From assembly GCA_964616545.1 (NCBI GenBank), contig CAZTUA010000033.1:1-45810 (forward strand): 45,810 nucleotides of DNA, given 5' to 3'. Position numbers and translations under genes: made by a program. The notes beneath the pieces were generated by a model. It was not told the DNA's origin. It saw nothing but the letters and a program-made list of their open reading frames with translations, and ran no database searches. Origin of the DNA: JAQVEM01 sp964616545 (GTDB lineage Bacteria; Actinomycetota; Humimicrobiia; Humimicrobiales; Humimicrobiaceae). Below are positions 25,356-34,995 of the stretch, in pieces; position 1 is the first letter of the stretch; the number at the start of each line of letters is the position of its first letter.

Positions 25356-26627
25356 TTACTTATCCGGTAATTCCTTAAAAATATCAATTGCTTTCTGTAT
25401 TATGCTGCTGCCGGCAGCATAATCGAAGCATTCTCTATCATAAATACAGGTAAAAAACATCTTTCCCTGATGGGTGGTTACACTAAATACAACCTCACCT
25501 TTTATGGCACTGAAAATGGGCCCGTAAATCTCTTCAATCCTGTAATTACCGTATTTCTTCTGCATCTGGATTCTACCCAGATTGGAAAGTGAAAAATCAT
25601 AATTTATGGGCTCATTTGTCCTGTTAGCATAGAATAATTCAGGGTCTTCAACATTTTTAAGAAAATATTTGCCATAAAAATAATAACCGTTCAGGGGCTC
25701 ATAATTATTTAACTGAGACTTTAGCTTTGTATATATTTCAAGGGTCATTTCGGAAATTGTCCTATCCGGGCTGCAGTCAACATCGGCCGTTAAAATCCCG
25801 TTAAATAGGCCAAAATAACCTTCTGCCTCATCAACCATAAAAGGCCTGAAGCTTACCGGGCTCTGAAGCACCCCTTTAAAACCGTTTTTCTTCTTTAGTT
25901 TCAGTGAAAAGGCTCTAAGCAACACGGCACCCAGAACCGCATGCACGGAAACATTATTTTCTTTTGCGAATGATGTTATTTTATTTGCTTGCTCTTCTTC
26001 AAAGGACCAGTCATGAATAGCAAAGTCGGGTCTGGGCGGGGGTTCCTCTTTGCGAGGTTTCAATTGGGGAATTTCCATATTCTTAATCCAGTCAGGTAAT
26101 CCTTTCTCCTCTATCGTATCAACGATATCTTTTTTAATTAATTCCGTGAGTCCCGGTGCATCCGCATATGGATTTACAGGCAGGCCCGGGTCTGCCAGAA
26201 ATGAAAGAAGGTCCTCCAGAAAAACAACCGCAGAGAGCCCGTCACATATCGCATGGTGGAATATAAATATAATATCCGAGATATCTTTATTATGGATGAG
26301 AAAAACTCTTATCATGGGGCCCTTAAAAATATCAAAGCGCCTGCGCAATCCTGTTTTGACGATTGTTTTCCAGCCGGCTTTTTCTGCATTAGATTCATAC
26401 AGCGGTATTTCCGGCACATTTTCTGTTGTAATAAATTGTTTCCTATCAGATATCATCTCAACCCTTACACATGCAAGTGGATGTTTTTTTTGAACCTTTG
26501 CAAGAGCGCTCTCTAACTCATTTTTTGATATATTACCATTTACTTTTATGCGGAAGGCAAAAGACATAAGGGTTGCATTACCCATATAATACAGCACTCT
26601 TTCATATGATGATGTTTCCCTTTTCAT
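25356..26627 (-). CDS. Condensation-domain-like acyltransferase
   Basis: This 423 aa protein is a stand-alone member of the CoA-dependent acyltransferase/NRPS condensation superfamily. The catalytic HHxxxDG is intact (HHAICDG in IFIFHHAICDGLSAVVFLED), and a Y(F/N)DFSLSNLGRI stretch near the C-terminus matches the second structural motif (usually DFGWG-like). Relatives include alcohol O-acetyltransferases and mycobacterial PapA. ATG follows AAGGTGAT. Its partner carrier protein or alcohol is not encoded nearby, so the product is unknown. A MATE exporter gene lies directly upstream on the same strand (53 bp), a possible make-and-export pair. Confidence 0.75.
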   Translation of the reverse strand: MKRETSSYERVLYYMGNATLMSFAFRIKVNGNISKNELESALAKVQKKHPLACVRVEMISDRKQFITTENVPEIPLYESNAEKAGWKTIVKTGLRRRFDIFKGPMIRVFLIHNKDISDIIFIFHHAICDGLSAVVFLEDLLSFLADPGLPVNPYADAPGLTELIKKDIVDTIEEKGLPDWIKNMEIPQLKPRKEEPPPRPDFAIHDWSFEEEQANKITSFAKENNVSVHAVLGAVLLRAFSLKLKKKNGFKGVLQSPVSFRPFMVDEAEGYFGLFNGILTADVDCSPDRTISEMTLEIYTKLKSQLNNYEPLNGYYFYGKYFLKNVEDPELFYANRTNEPINYDFSLSNLGRIQMQKKYGNYRIEEIYGPIFSAIKGEVVFSVTTHQGKMFFTCIYDRECFDYAAGSSIIQKAIDIFKELPDK

Positions 26628-26680
26628 AATATCACCTTATCTTAATTCTAAACCTTTCCATAATTTAAATTAATTATTTT

Positions 26681-28069
26681 TTATACAATTTCGGTTTCTA
26701 CGGGTCTTTTTGTTAAATTATGAATCCATTTATTCGAAAGAAAACGGTAAAAACCGGCTATCATCTTTACAAATTCTTCTGTTGCAGCTATGGCCATAAC
26801 ATAATATACCGGCAGTTTGAAAACAAACGCCGCTATTGCTGCCAGCGGAATCCCGACAATCCATATACCTCCAAGCTCAACCACCATGCTAAAAAGCGTA
26901 TCGCCGCCTGCCCTTAAGATTCCATTCTGGAATATGATGTTCATCACCCTTGCCAGCATTATAAGTGCCATTACCAGAAGCAGATGGTAAAGATAGAGGC
27001 TGCTCTGTTCGGGGAGGTTATAGAAATTTACTATATATCCCCTGACTATTATAAGGATTATGGCAATTACACTTGAAAGCGCAATCGACAGTGAAAGGAA
27101 ATTTTTTGAATAATCCCTTGCCTTGTATTCTTCATTTGCACCGATCCTATTTCCAACCATAATAGCACAGGCGCTTCCAAGACCCATAAATATTGTAAGA
27201 CTTATACGCTCAATAGAGCAGGCTATATTGTAGGCTGCAAGCGCTCCGGTACTGATATGTCCGTATATTACACTGTACATGCTGTATCCCAGCGCCCATC
27301 CCACGCTCTGGCCCATAATCGGGAGCCATATTTTTAAAAAATTTTTCATCATTTCTTTTGTAAATTTAAAGAGGTTTCTCAGGGCAGCAGCTGCAGGATA
27401 CTTTCTCAGGTAGGTAAAGCCAACTGTAACAGAGAATTCAGCACCCCTTGCTATAAGTGTGGCGATTGCCGCTCCCTGTACCTTCAATTCGGGAAAACCA
27501 AATTTTCCAAAGATAAGTATATAATTCAACAGCGTGTTTAAAACCAGCCCTATAAAGCTAGCAACCATCGGGAACTTTACATGCTCGGTGCTTCGAAGTA
27601 TTGTAGCATAAACTATGGATATCGAAGTCATAATAAGGCTGAATGCAACTATCCTTATATATTCTGCACCAAGTTTAATAACTTCAGGGTCAGTGTTGAA
27701 CAATCTTACCAGGGCACCGGGGAACATGAGAATAACTACTGTAAAGATGGCTGAAATTATCAGCGAAAAAGTAATGCCTATTCCCAGATATGAGTGTATG
27801 TTCTTAATATCTTTTTTGCCCCAGTACTGTGCAGTAAAAACAGCGGTCCCGGTGGCTATACTGAATACAAACATTATAAATAGAAAATATACCTGGTTGC
27901 CGATACCAACTGCGGCAACTTCTCCTTCACCAAGCTGGCCGACCATAAAGACATCAAGAAAATTCAGCGTGGATGTAAGAAAGTTCTGCAGCACTATAGG
28001 CGTTGCAATAGCAAGAAGCTTTGGGATAAATTCTTCATGTTTTTTAAATGAATCAATGATTGAACGCAA
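26681..28069 (-). CDS. MATE family efflux transporter
   Basis: The protein is 462 aa with twelve hydrophobic segments. Typical MATE stretches are IATPIVLQNFLTSTLNFLD, FMVGQLGEGEVAAVGIGNQ, AQYWGKKD near the first loop, and the repeated half beginning around residue 245 (IMGQSVGWALGY). Translation probably starts at TTG 28069, which has an AGAGGAG site. These are Na+ or H+ antiporters for cationic organic compounds. It precedes the condensation-domain gene and may export its product; that is inference. Confidence 0.88.
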   Translation of the reverse strand: MRSIIDSFKKHEEFIPKLLAIATPIVLQNFLTSTLNFLDVFMVGQLGEGEVAAVGIGNQVYFLFIMFVFSIATGTAVFTAQYWGKKDIKNIHSYLGIGITFSLIISAIFTVVILMFPGALVRLFNTDPEVIKLGAEYIRIVAFSLIMTSISIVYATILRSTEHVKFPMVASFIGLVLNTLLNYILIFGKFGFPELKVQGAAIATLIARGAEFSVTVGFTYLRKYPAAAALRNLFKFTKEMMKNFLKIWLPIMGQSVGWALGYSMYSVIYGHISTGALAAYNIACSIERISLTIFMGLGSACAIMVGNRIGANEEYKARDYSKNFLSLSIALSSVIAIILIIVRGYIVNFYNLPEQSSLYLYHLLLVMALIMLARVMNIIFQNGILRAGGDTLFSMVVELGGIWIVGIPLAAIAAFVFKLPVYYVMAIAATEEFVKMIAGFYRFLSNKWIHNLTKRPVETEIV

Positions 28070-28199
28070 ATTATGGCTCCTCTTAGAAAACTTAACCCTT
28101 AATTAATATTATTATAGAAATATAAGAGAATGAAACTTAAATTCTGTTATAAGATTTTAAAAAAGTCAATAAGAATTTACGCCATTTTTTATTTCACGC

Positions 28200-29048
28200 T
28201 CAGGATTTTTCTCCATAAACTCTGATGCTGGCAATTGAGTCTTTATTATCCTTTTTTATTTTGAGTGCATATTCAGGTCCCAGATTTAAATTTTTAATTA
28301 TCTCTTTTATTTCTGGATCATCTTCATCAAAGTCAAAAGAAGACCTGACTTCTTCAATTATTTTTACATTTACAAATCCTGCGTCTTTTATGGTATCGGT
28401 ATATTCTTCTTTCATCATAGCTCTGGTGATGCAGCTGCCGTGAGAATCCAGGATATTAATTAACGCTTCAGGGAGGTTAAGCTTTCTGAGTAGAACCATA
28501 TCGGAAATCATAATCCTGCCGCCTGGCTTAATTACCCTGTAAGCTTCATCAAATACCCTTTTTTTATCGGGGGCGAGGTTAATAACACAATTGGATATAA
28601 TTATATCTACGTAATTATCTGCAACCGGAAGATTATCGATTTCTCCCAGCCTGAATTCCACATTTTTGTAATCACCTTTCAGGGCATTTTCTCTTGCTTT
28701 ATCAAGCATTTCCCGGGTCATATCCACGCCTATAACTTTACCTTTTTTGCCCACCTGATTTGCAGCCAAAAAACAGTCAAATCCAGGTCCAGAGCCAAGG
28801 TCTAATACAGTTTCTCCTTTCTTAAGTAATGCCAGAGCAACAGGATTTCCACAGCCCAGGCCAAGGTTTGATCCTTCAGGAACTTCTTTTATGTCTTCAT
28901 CCGCATATCCTATACTTTTACTTATTTTAGAAAATTTGTTATTTCCGCAGCAGCTCCGGTCAGCATCTGAACCGCAGCAGCTGCTATTTTGTTTTACTAT
29001 CCTGCTATAGCTTTTTCTTACCATTTTCTTTATATTATTTTGATTCAT
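28200..29048 (-). CDS. arsM: Arsenite methyltransferase ArsM
   Basis: The enzyme methylates As(III) with SAM. The 282 aa chain has a Cys-rich start (SCCGSDADRSCCG), GCGNP with C66, the SAM-binding VLDLGSGPGFDCFLA, MDKAREN-like MLDKAREN, ISNCVINL with C154, and HGSC with C206. The three cysteines fit the As(III)-binding triad of ArsM, and the CCG pairs are a common N-terminal extension. ATG follows GGAGGCTAAAA. It lies 59 bp downstream of the AbrB-fold gene on the same strand, so the two probably form an arsenic-responsive pair. No arsR or arsB is in the window. Confidence 0.92.
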   Translation of the reverse strand: MNQNNIKKMVRKSYSRIVKQNSSCCGSDADRSCCGNNKFSKISKSIGYADEDIKEVPEGSNLGLGCGNPVALALLKKGETVLDLGSGPGFDCFLAANQVGKKGKVIGVDMTREMLDKARENALKGDYKNVEFRLGEIDNLPVADNYVDIIISNCVINLAPDKKRVFDEAYRVIKPGGRIMISDMVLLRKLNLPEALINILDSHGSCITRAMMKEEYTDTIKDAGFVNVKIIEEVRSSFDFDEDDPEIKEIIKNLNLGPEYALKIKKDNKDSIASIRVYGEKS

Positions 29049-29107
29049 TTTTTAGCCTCCAGTAGTGCTAAAAATATTATTTATAATATCGTTTAATAAA
29101 GTTTTTT

Positions 29108-29374
29108 TTATTTCATTGACGGGCCGAGCATATCTAAAATCGCTCCGGAAAGGTTTTCAGCTTTTATTAAGGAAATACAACAGAATTTATCATTTTTTCT
29201 AATGCTAATAACGGCCAGCTTATCACCTGCCACAATGTTTGCTCTCTCTCTGATTTCTTTCGGTAATACCATCTGTCCTCTTTCATCAATTGTTACTATG
29301 GATTCTATGTTGCAGCATCTTTTGCTATTTTCAGACAATTTCTTTTCTTTGCAAATATTATTTTTTTCTGGCAA
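29108..29374 (-). CDS. Cys-rich AbrB/SpoVT-fold protein (HgcAB-associated type)
   Basis: The protein is 88 aa. Residues 22-70 form a swapped-hairpin AbrB domain (VTIDERGQMVLPKEIRERA then AGDKLAVISI). Cysteines at the start (C8, C20, C21) and a CC pair in the second half (KFCCISLI), plus a conserved tail ILDMLGP, match proteins that databases label HgcAB-associated. That could make it a thiol/metalloid-sensing DNA-binding protein. Translation likely starts at TTG 29374 behind AAAGGAGTG. arsM follows, not hgcAB, and no hgcAB is in the window. Role as an arsenic regulator is inferred. Confidence 0.75.
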   Translation of the reverse strand: MPEKNNICKEKKLSENSKRCCNIESIVTIDERGQMVLPKEIRERANIVAGDKLAVISIRKNDKFCCISLIKAENLSGAILDMLGPSMK

Positions 29375-29627
29375 TTTTCACTCCTTTTTTGCTTAATAAG
29401 TAAATTTACAAAATACAGAAAAATAAGTATACACTGAAAATTAAGAAATTTCAACTATATTTTATTTTCTATTTACAAAAGTGGAGCAGGATACTAAATA
29501 TCATTTACAGAAAATATGCTTTTATAATATAAATAAACTCTGATAAAGGAATTAATAAAAATTATTTATTATCTATTACATATTGAAGGTATATTCTTAT
29601 TATCGCTGGAAGCAGGATGCACTGCTA
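29375..29627. other. AT-rich intergenic region upstream of the AbrB/arsM pair
   Basis: The 253-bp stretch carries the TTG-start ribosome-binding site of the AbrB gene and presumably its promoter. It has no ORF or recognisable RNA. The adjacent ABC-2 permease gene (stop at 29628) ends here. Confidence 0.4.
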
Positions 29628-30695
29628 TCATTCACCGCTTATGGCATACTGTTTTCTTCTTAATAAAAGCAATAAGATAATAATGAGAGCTATGTCTATA
29701 GCAATCAAAATAAATATATTTGTGGCGATATCAGTCCAGCCACTGCCTGCCAGGCTCAATTCGACAATGGGCTGGGTGAGATAATATGTCGGGAATATCC
29801 TGCCAACCCACTGCGGAATTCCAGGAAACATGTAAACAATAGCAGGAGCAAAAAGTATAATTCCAGCAGACTTCCAGATGGTAAAAATGGTAGTGACATC
29901 CTTTGCATAGATGCCGAGAAGCACCCCAAACCCGGCTGCCATTACTGCTCCCAGTGCAAGTACCATTATTAGGAGCAGCGGCTCGTTACCAAAAGCATTA
30001 TTAATTACAAGAATCAGCATGCCCATGAAAAAACTCAGGATAAAACCAAATATCCCCTTGGCCAGAAAAATATCTTCTGCCGATATCGGGGTTGTCATTA
30101 ATGCCCGCATGGTTTTTCTCTCTTTCTCTACAACTATAGAGGTTGACGGCAGCATGAGCCCGCCCAGAAATACTGCCATGAGTACAATTAAGGGAAGAAG
30201 CCTCTCGTTCCACGGAATGCTCTCATCTTCGCCCAGGGTAATTGTTTCTATTTCAACAGGAACTTCCTGTCCGGTCATTTCCCGCACCGCATTTGCTATC
30301 GTTATTCCCAGTATGGCAAGGTTCTTTTCAGTGCTTTCTCCCCAGATAAAGGCTCTGACTTCTGTTTTTTCTCCCTGTAAGACTGCACTGTCAAAACCGG
30401 AAGGTATTACAATACCAATATCTACAGCCCCGTTTTCAACCGCCTGTTTCATATCAGAGAGTGTATCGTATTTAAAGCTGTCTATTGAGCTCCGCTCATC
30501 AAGAATGGAAACCAGCCGGGATTCACCTTCATCAAGAATACCCAGTCCGGGTTTTTCTGAGAGCCAGGTACCGAATATAAGTGATATCATGATCGAAATA
30601 ATAATCGGCGCCACAATTGCAAAAATTACTATAAAACTCCTGGAACCATATAGAAACTCTTTACTCAATAACACACCAATACGCCTGATACTCAT
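29628..30695 (-). CDS. ABC-2 exporter permease (second of two)
   Basis: The 355 aa protein has an N-terminal membrane segment, an extracytoplasmic domain of about 150 residues (roughly 45-165) and five or six C-terminal segments. This is the ABC2_membrane_3/YhaP layout. ERKTMRALMTTPISAEDIFLAKG is the typical coupling-helix region. It overlaps the preceding permease gene by 4 bp (ATGA-type) and ends the operon. Confidence 0.85.
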   Translation of the reverse strand: MSIRRIGVLLSKEFLYGSRSFIVIFAIVAPIIISIMISLIFGTWLSEKPGLGILDEGESRLVSILDERSSIDSFKYDTLSDMKQAVENGAVDIGIVIPSGFDSAVLQGEKTEVRAFIWGESTEKNLAILGITIANAVREMTGQEVPVEIETITLGEDESIPWNERLLPLIVLMAVFLGGLMLPSTSIVVEKERKTMRALMTTPISAEDIFLAKGIFGFILSFFMGMLILVINNAFGNEPLLLIMVLALGAVMAAGFGVLLGIYAKDVTTIFTIWKSAGIILFAPAIVYMFPGIPQWVGRIFPTYYLTQPIVELSLAGSGWTDIATNIFILIAIDIALIIILLLLLRRKQYAISGE

Positions 30696-31747
30696 CGAAA
30701 TTTCCTCCTCAATACAAAAATACCTCCCCAGAATATGACTAAAGTAAAACCAAGAAGTATTAAAAGATTAATCCAGATATCTCCCCAGCCGGAACCGAAG
30801 TTGGCGGCACGGTGCACTGTATCGACAAGATAATAGGAAGGGATAATTTTTATCCACCGGGTAGTTGCGCCGGGGAAAAGCACGGTAAACGATGGAATTA
30901 TAAGAATGATAAGAACAGGAAAGCTCCATGATAGTACTGACATGAAATCCCTTGCCCTGGCCGATATAAAAAAGCTGACACCCGTAGCAAGAGCTGCTCC
31001 CAGTAAAAGAGATACCAGAATAATCAGGGGCTGTCTGTTCATACCGCCCACAATGGCCATAACTAAAACTGCCTGTATAAATGCCATTCCTATGCCGGAA
31101 ATACTTTTGGCTATAAAAATATCTGTAACTGTAACAGGGGTAATCAGCAGGGCATGTGCTGTACGATGCTCTATCTCTTCGCTTATAAGATATGTAAGAC
31201 CAAAAATTTCCATCATAAGGATAAAAATAGCTATCAGAGGACGCAGGCGGTCACGGATAGGTATGGTTGTTCCGAGCATATCCTGACCCAGTATCTCTTC
31301 TGAGACATCGAAAACCAGGGGCTGTCCTGTCTGCATAAATGCAATCTCTTTTACAAAAAACTCCATGGCGTCCTTTATCTCCTGTGGTGAGTCAGGAGTA
31401 AAATACAAATTTATTATGGGTTTCCTGCCCGGATCGGACTCCGGCATCGCACCGGCTGGAATTGATATGCCTGCAGTATAACTGCCATCCAGTACTTTTT
31501 CTTTTAATAGTTCTTCAGATTCTGTAAAAGACATTTCAAGGCCTTCTTCATCTATTTCGGTAAAGATCGGAATCGGGTCCGGCGAGTATAGCCCTATCTT
31601 TAAAGTATCGTCTACGGAAGCCGGCATAACAAAATAGATAATAAGATAAAAAATAAGGGCGATAAAGGTTAGGAATACAATTACTTTTTTCCTGAAGAAT
31701 AGAGATAAATCCTTGGAAACCAGTATACCTACTGTTCGCATGTTCAT
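30692..31747 (-). CDS. ABC-2 exporter permease (first of two)
   Basis: This 351 aa paralogue of the next gene has the same layout: one N-terminal helix, an extracytoplasmic domain and a block of helices from about residue 165. EEIEHRTAHALLITPVTVTDIFIAKS occupies the place of the coupling region. With its neighbour it would form a heterodimeric membrane core. It overlaps the ATPase gene by 4 bp. Confidence 0.85.
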   Translation of the reverse strand: MNMRTVGILVSKDLSLFFRKKVIVFLTFIALIFYLIIYFVMPASVDDTLKIGLYSPDPIPIFTEIDEEGLEMSFTESEELLKEKVLDGSYTAGISIPAGAMPESDPGRKPIINLYFTPDSPQEIKDAMEFFVKEIAFMQTGQPLVFDVSEEILGQDMLGTTIPIRDRLRPLIAIFILMMEIFGLTYLISEEIEHRTAHALLITPVTVTDIFIAKSISGIGMAFIQAVLVMAIVGGMNRQPLIILVSLLLGAALATGVSFFISARARDFMSVLSWSFPVLIILIIPSFTVLFPGATTRWIKIIPSYYLVDTVHRAANFGSGWGDIWINLLILLGFTLVIFWGGIFVLRRKFR

Positions 31748-32616
31748 CCGACAAGACCCCGTCCCGTAATCTTTATAAATATATCTTCAAGAGTGGCTTC
31801 GCTGCTGTGCATGGTAACAACATTTTCACTTGAAAAAAGTTTCTTAACGCTGTCCGGCGTTTCCTCTTTATCCAGAGAAATCTCACGGTCTTCGAGTTTG
31901 CCGCTCCGGGTAAGTATCTTTGCTTTAAGCGCACGCCTGCCGTACTGGCGTTTGAGATTAAGGGGAGTATCCAGAGCTACAATTTTTCCCTGGTTCATAA
32001 AAGCAACTCTATCAGAAAGTTTATCGGCTTCCATCATGTCATGAGTGGTAAGGAATACTGTGGCTCCACGCTTGCGCTCCTGCATAATAATATTATGAAT
32101 TGTCTTTGCCGAAGTGGGGTCAAGTCCTGCGGTGGGTTCGTCAAGAAATAAAATATCCGGCCGGTTCACTATTGACCTTGCCACCATAAGACGCTGTTTC
32201 ATTCCCTTGGAATAGGTCTCAACGCGGTTTTTTTCACGCCCTTCAAGACCAACCTGCTTTAATAACGGATAGGCATCAAACTGCTTGATACCAAAGAGAC
32301 GCGCAAAAAGGTTTAAATTTTCAATAGCTGACATCTGTTCGTACAGGTTTGTTGTTTCAAAGCAGACCCCGATATGTTCTTTTATCTTTTTTGCATTTCT
32401 GGTAACATCCATACCCAGCAGAACAGCACGGCCGTCTTTAGGTTTAATCTGGCCCGTAAGCATGTTGATCGTTGTTGTTTTACCGGCGCCATTGGGACCA
32501 AGAAAACCCAGGATTTCACCTCTGGACACCTTAAAGTTAATGTGATCCACGGCAACGAGGTTGCCATAGGAGTAATAAAGATTTTCGGCAATTATAGCAT
32601 AACCGGAGTCAGTCAT
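31744..32616 (-). CDS. ABC-2 exporter ATP-binding protein
   Basis: The ATPase is 290 aa. Walker A GPNGAGKTTTIN, signature ETYSKGMKQRLMVARS, Walker B ILFLDEPTAGLD and the H-switch LTTHDMMEAD are intact. The C-terminal 70-residue extension with ATLEDIFIKITG is of the daunorubicin-resistance/NatA kind. It leads a three-gene operon (ATPase, permease, permease) with 4-bp overlaps throughout. Substrate unknown. Confidence 0.9.
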   Translation of the reverse strand: MTDSGYAIIAENLYYSYGNLVAVDHINFKVSRGEILGFLGPNGAGKTTTINMLTGQIKPKDGRAVLLGMDVTRNAKKIKEHIGVCFETTNLYEQMSAIENLNLFARLFGIKQFDAYPLLKQVGLEGREKNRVETYSKGMKQRLMVARSIVNRPDILFLDEPTAGLDPTSAKTIHNIIMQERKRGATVFLTTHDMMEADKLSDRVAFMNQGKIVALDTPLNLKRQYGRRALKAKILTRSGKLEDREISLDKEETPDSVKKLFSSENVVTMHSSEATLEDIFIKITGRGLVG

Positions 32617-32867
32617 ATTTTCTCCCTTCGCTACAGGTTAATGGCTCTGTACTTCAACTGAATAAATTAATATATAAAATAATGTAGCATTTATGTAAAA
32701 TAGTCAAATATTTCCAAACACTCCTTTGTTTAAAAATAAAGCTGCATATATTTAACTTTTAACGGGCTTATCCTTAATATGCAGGTAAATACATCCAATT
32801 TTTCCATATTTATGTGACAGCGGAATTAAAAAGAAATATAATTATATACATATAAACAGGTATAAAT

Positions 32868-34910
32868 ATGCTAAAGAATAAGCCCGATGATATAAAACAT
32901 AATATGCATAAAAAGCATGATATGCGCCACGGGCATAATAACCGCAATGAAAAGAACGGCCACCGCATGCATATGGTCGCGGATTTTAAAAAGCGCTTTA
33001 TTATTTCCATAATTATTACCATCCCTGTGCTGCTGCTGTCTGATTTGATTCAGAGATTTCTAAAGCTGGAGGATGTTTTAAAATTCCCCGGGGACAGATA
33101 TGTTCTCTATGCACTGTCCACTGTAATATTTTTTTACGGCGGCTGGCCTTTTTTAAAAGGTGCATACAGTGAATTGAAATCAAAACTGCCTGGAATGATG
33201 ACATTGATCGGTCTTGCAGTTTCCGTAGCATATATTTACAGCAGTGCCGTTGTGTTTGGGCTGGAGGGCGAATTCTTTTTCTGGGAAATAGCAACACTTA
33301 TAGACATTATGCTTCTCGGCCACTGGATTGAAATGAAATCGGTAATGGGAGCTTCAAGGGCGCTGGAGGAACTTGCCAGGCTTCTGCCGCAGTATGCCCA
33401 TAAATTAGCTCCTGGCAAAAAAATAATAGATGTCCGTCCGGAAGAACTTAAAAAAGCTGATAAAATACTTGTAAGGCCTGGAGAGAAATTCCCGGCTGAT
33501 GGAATAATAATAGATGGGAAAACTTCAGTAAACGAAGCTATGCTTACCGGTGAATCCAGGCCTGTTTCCAGGGGGATGGGTGAAGAGGTTATCGGCGGCT
33601 CCATAAATGGCGGCGGCTCGGTAACAGTTGAGGTTAAAAAGACCGGTGAAGAGACTTTCATATCCGGGGTAATAAAACTGGTACGCGAGGCACAGGCAAG
33701 CAAATCAAGAACCCAGAATCTTGCAGACAGGGCTGCTTTCTGGTTGACCATAATTGCCATATCAGCAGGTGCAATTACCCTTGCAGTATGGCTTTTTATT
33801 ATAAATAAAGATTTTTCATTTTCACTTGGGCGTGCAGTCACGGTCATGGTTATTACCTGTCCGCATGCTCTGGGTCTTGCCGTACCTCTGGTAGTGGCTG
33901 TGTCCACGGCAATTTCAGCCAGAAATGGTCTTCTTATAAGAAACAGGGCAGCTTTTGAGAAGGCAAGAAAAATAGATGCGATAATTTTTGATAAAACAGG
34001 AACCCTTACCAGAGGAGAATTCGGGGTTACGGATGTGATTAGCTTCTCCCGGAACTTTAAAAAAAACGAAATACTCAGGTATGCCGCTTCTATTGAAGAA
34101 AAATCAGAGCACCCAATTGCAGGAGCCATTGGCGTTTCAACAGAGAAGAGATATAAGGTAACGGGATTTGAATCAATGACCGGGAAAGGTGTAAAAGCCA
34201 GGGTGAATGGCAGAGAGGTAAAAGTGGTAAGCCCCGGATATTTAAGTGAAAACAAAATAGAATTCGAAGACGACGGCAGCGTAGATAAACTCACACGGCA
34301 GGGGAAAACTGTAGTTTTTTTGCTGGTTGATAACCTGCTCGCGGGAGCCATAGCACTTGCGGATGTAATAAGGGAAGAATCGAGAGAAGCAATAAAAAAA
34401 CTCAAAGAGATGAAAATAAAACCAATGATGCTTACAGGAGATAATAAGCAGGTGGCAGAATGGGTAGCCGGAGAAGTGGGAATTGAAGAATATTTTGCCG
34501 GAGTGCTTCCGCAGGATAAAATAAATAAGATAAAAGAAGTCCAATCAGAGGGATTTGTTGTGGCTATGACCGGCGATGGAATAAATGATGCTCCTGCACT
34601 TGCACAGGCAGATGTAGGGATAGCCATAGGAGCCGGAACGGATGTAGCCGTTGAAACAGCAGATATAATACTTATAAGAAGCAATCCTATGGATACTGTG
34701 TCAATACTTGGATTGTCCAGGGCGACTTACAGGAAAATGCTGCAGAATCTTGGGTGGGCCACAGGCTATAATGCCATAGCAATACCGCTGGCTGCCGGCG
34801 TACTCTTCCCCCTGGGGATTCTTTTAAGCCCTGCTGCCGGCGCTATTTTGATGTCGCTGAGTACGATTATTGTAGCAATAAACTCCAGATTTTTAAGACT
34901 GGTAAAATAA
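32868..34910 (+). CDS. copB: Copper P-type ATPase, CopB type
   Basis: The protein is 680 aa. The cytosolic N-terminus (residues 10-38) is His/Met rich, with no CxxC metal-binding domain. Transport motif CPH (TCPHALGL) replaces CPC, typical of the P1B-3/CopB branch. Other motifs are TGES (AMLTGES), DKTGTLTRG (phosphorylated Asp), HP in the SEHPIAGAIG loop, and GDGINDAPALAQADVG. The protein should export Cu(I) or Cu(II). It stands alone on the plus strand and converges with the small rubredoxin gene, with a shared terminator. Confidence 0.93.
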   Translation: MLKNKPDDIKHNMHKKHDMRHGHNNRNEKNGHRMHMVADFKKRFIISIIITIPVLLLSDLIQRFLKLEDVLKFPGDRYVLYALSTVIFFYGGWPFLKGAYSELKSKLPGMMTLIGLAVSVAYIYSSAVVFGLEGEFFFWEIATLIDIMLLGHWIEMKSVMGASRALEELARLLPQYAHKLAPGKKIIDVRPEELKKADKILVRPGEKFPADGIIIDGKTSVNEAMLTGESRPVSRGMGEEVIGGSINGGGSVTVEVKKTGEETFISGVIKLVREAQASKSRTQNLADRAAFWLTIIAISAGAITLAVWLFIINKDFSFSLGRAVTVMVITCPHALGLAVPLVVAVSTAISARNGLLIRNRAAFEKARKIDAIIFDKTGTLTRGEFGVTDVISFSRNFKKNEILRYAASIEEKSEHPIAGAIGVSTEKRYKVTGFESMTGKGVKARVNGREVKVVSPGYLSENKIEFEDDGSVDKLTRQGKTVVFLLVDNLLAGAIALADVIREESREAIKKLKEMKIKPMMLTGDNKQVAEWVAGEVGIEEYFAGVLPQDKINKIKEVQSEGFVVAMTGDGINDAPALAQADVGIAIGAGTDVAVETADIILIRSNPMDTVSILGLSRATYRKMLQNLGWATGYNAIAIPLAAGVLFPLGILLSPAAGAILMSLSTIIVAINSRFLRLVK

Positions 34911-34963
34911 ACACGATAAAAGATATCGAGGGCTATAGGCAAATCCGGTTAAAGGCAGATATA

Positions 34964-34995
34964 AAATATATTTTTAGAGGAATAAAAATATATTT
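34964..34995. terminator. Bidirectional terminator between copB and rubredoxin genes
   Basis: AAATATATTTTT (34964-34975) pairs perfectly with AAAAATATATTT (34984-34995) and is followed by T-rich sequence on the plus strand. On the minus strand it covers the end of the rubredoxin gene. The stem is only A/T, so strength is uncertain. Confidence 0.5.

Noticed and set aside
33236..34684. 482-codon minus-strand frame
   Set aside because: It is antisense to copB, which has all P-ATPase motifs; the antisense frame is Ser/Ile rich without domains.
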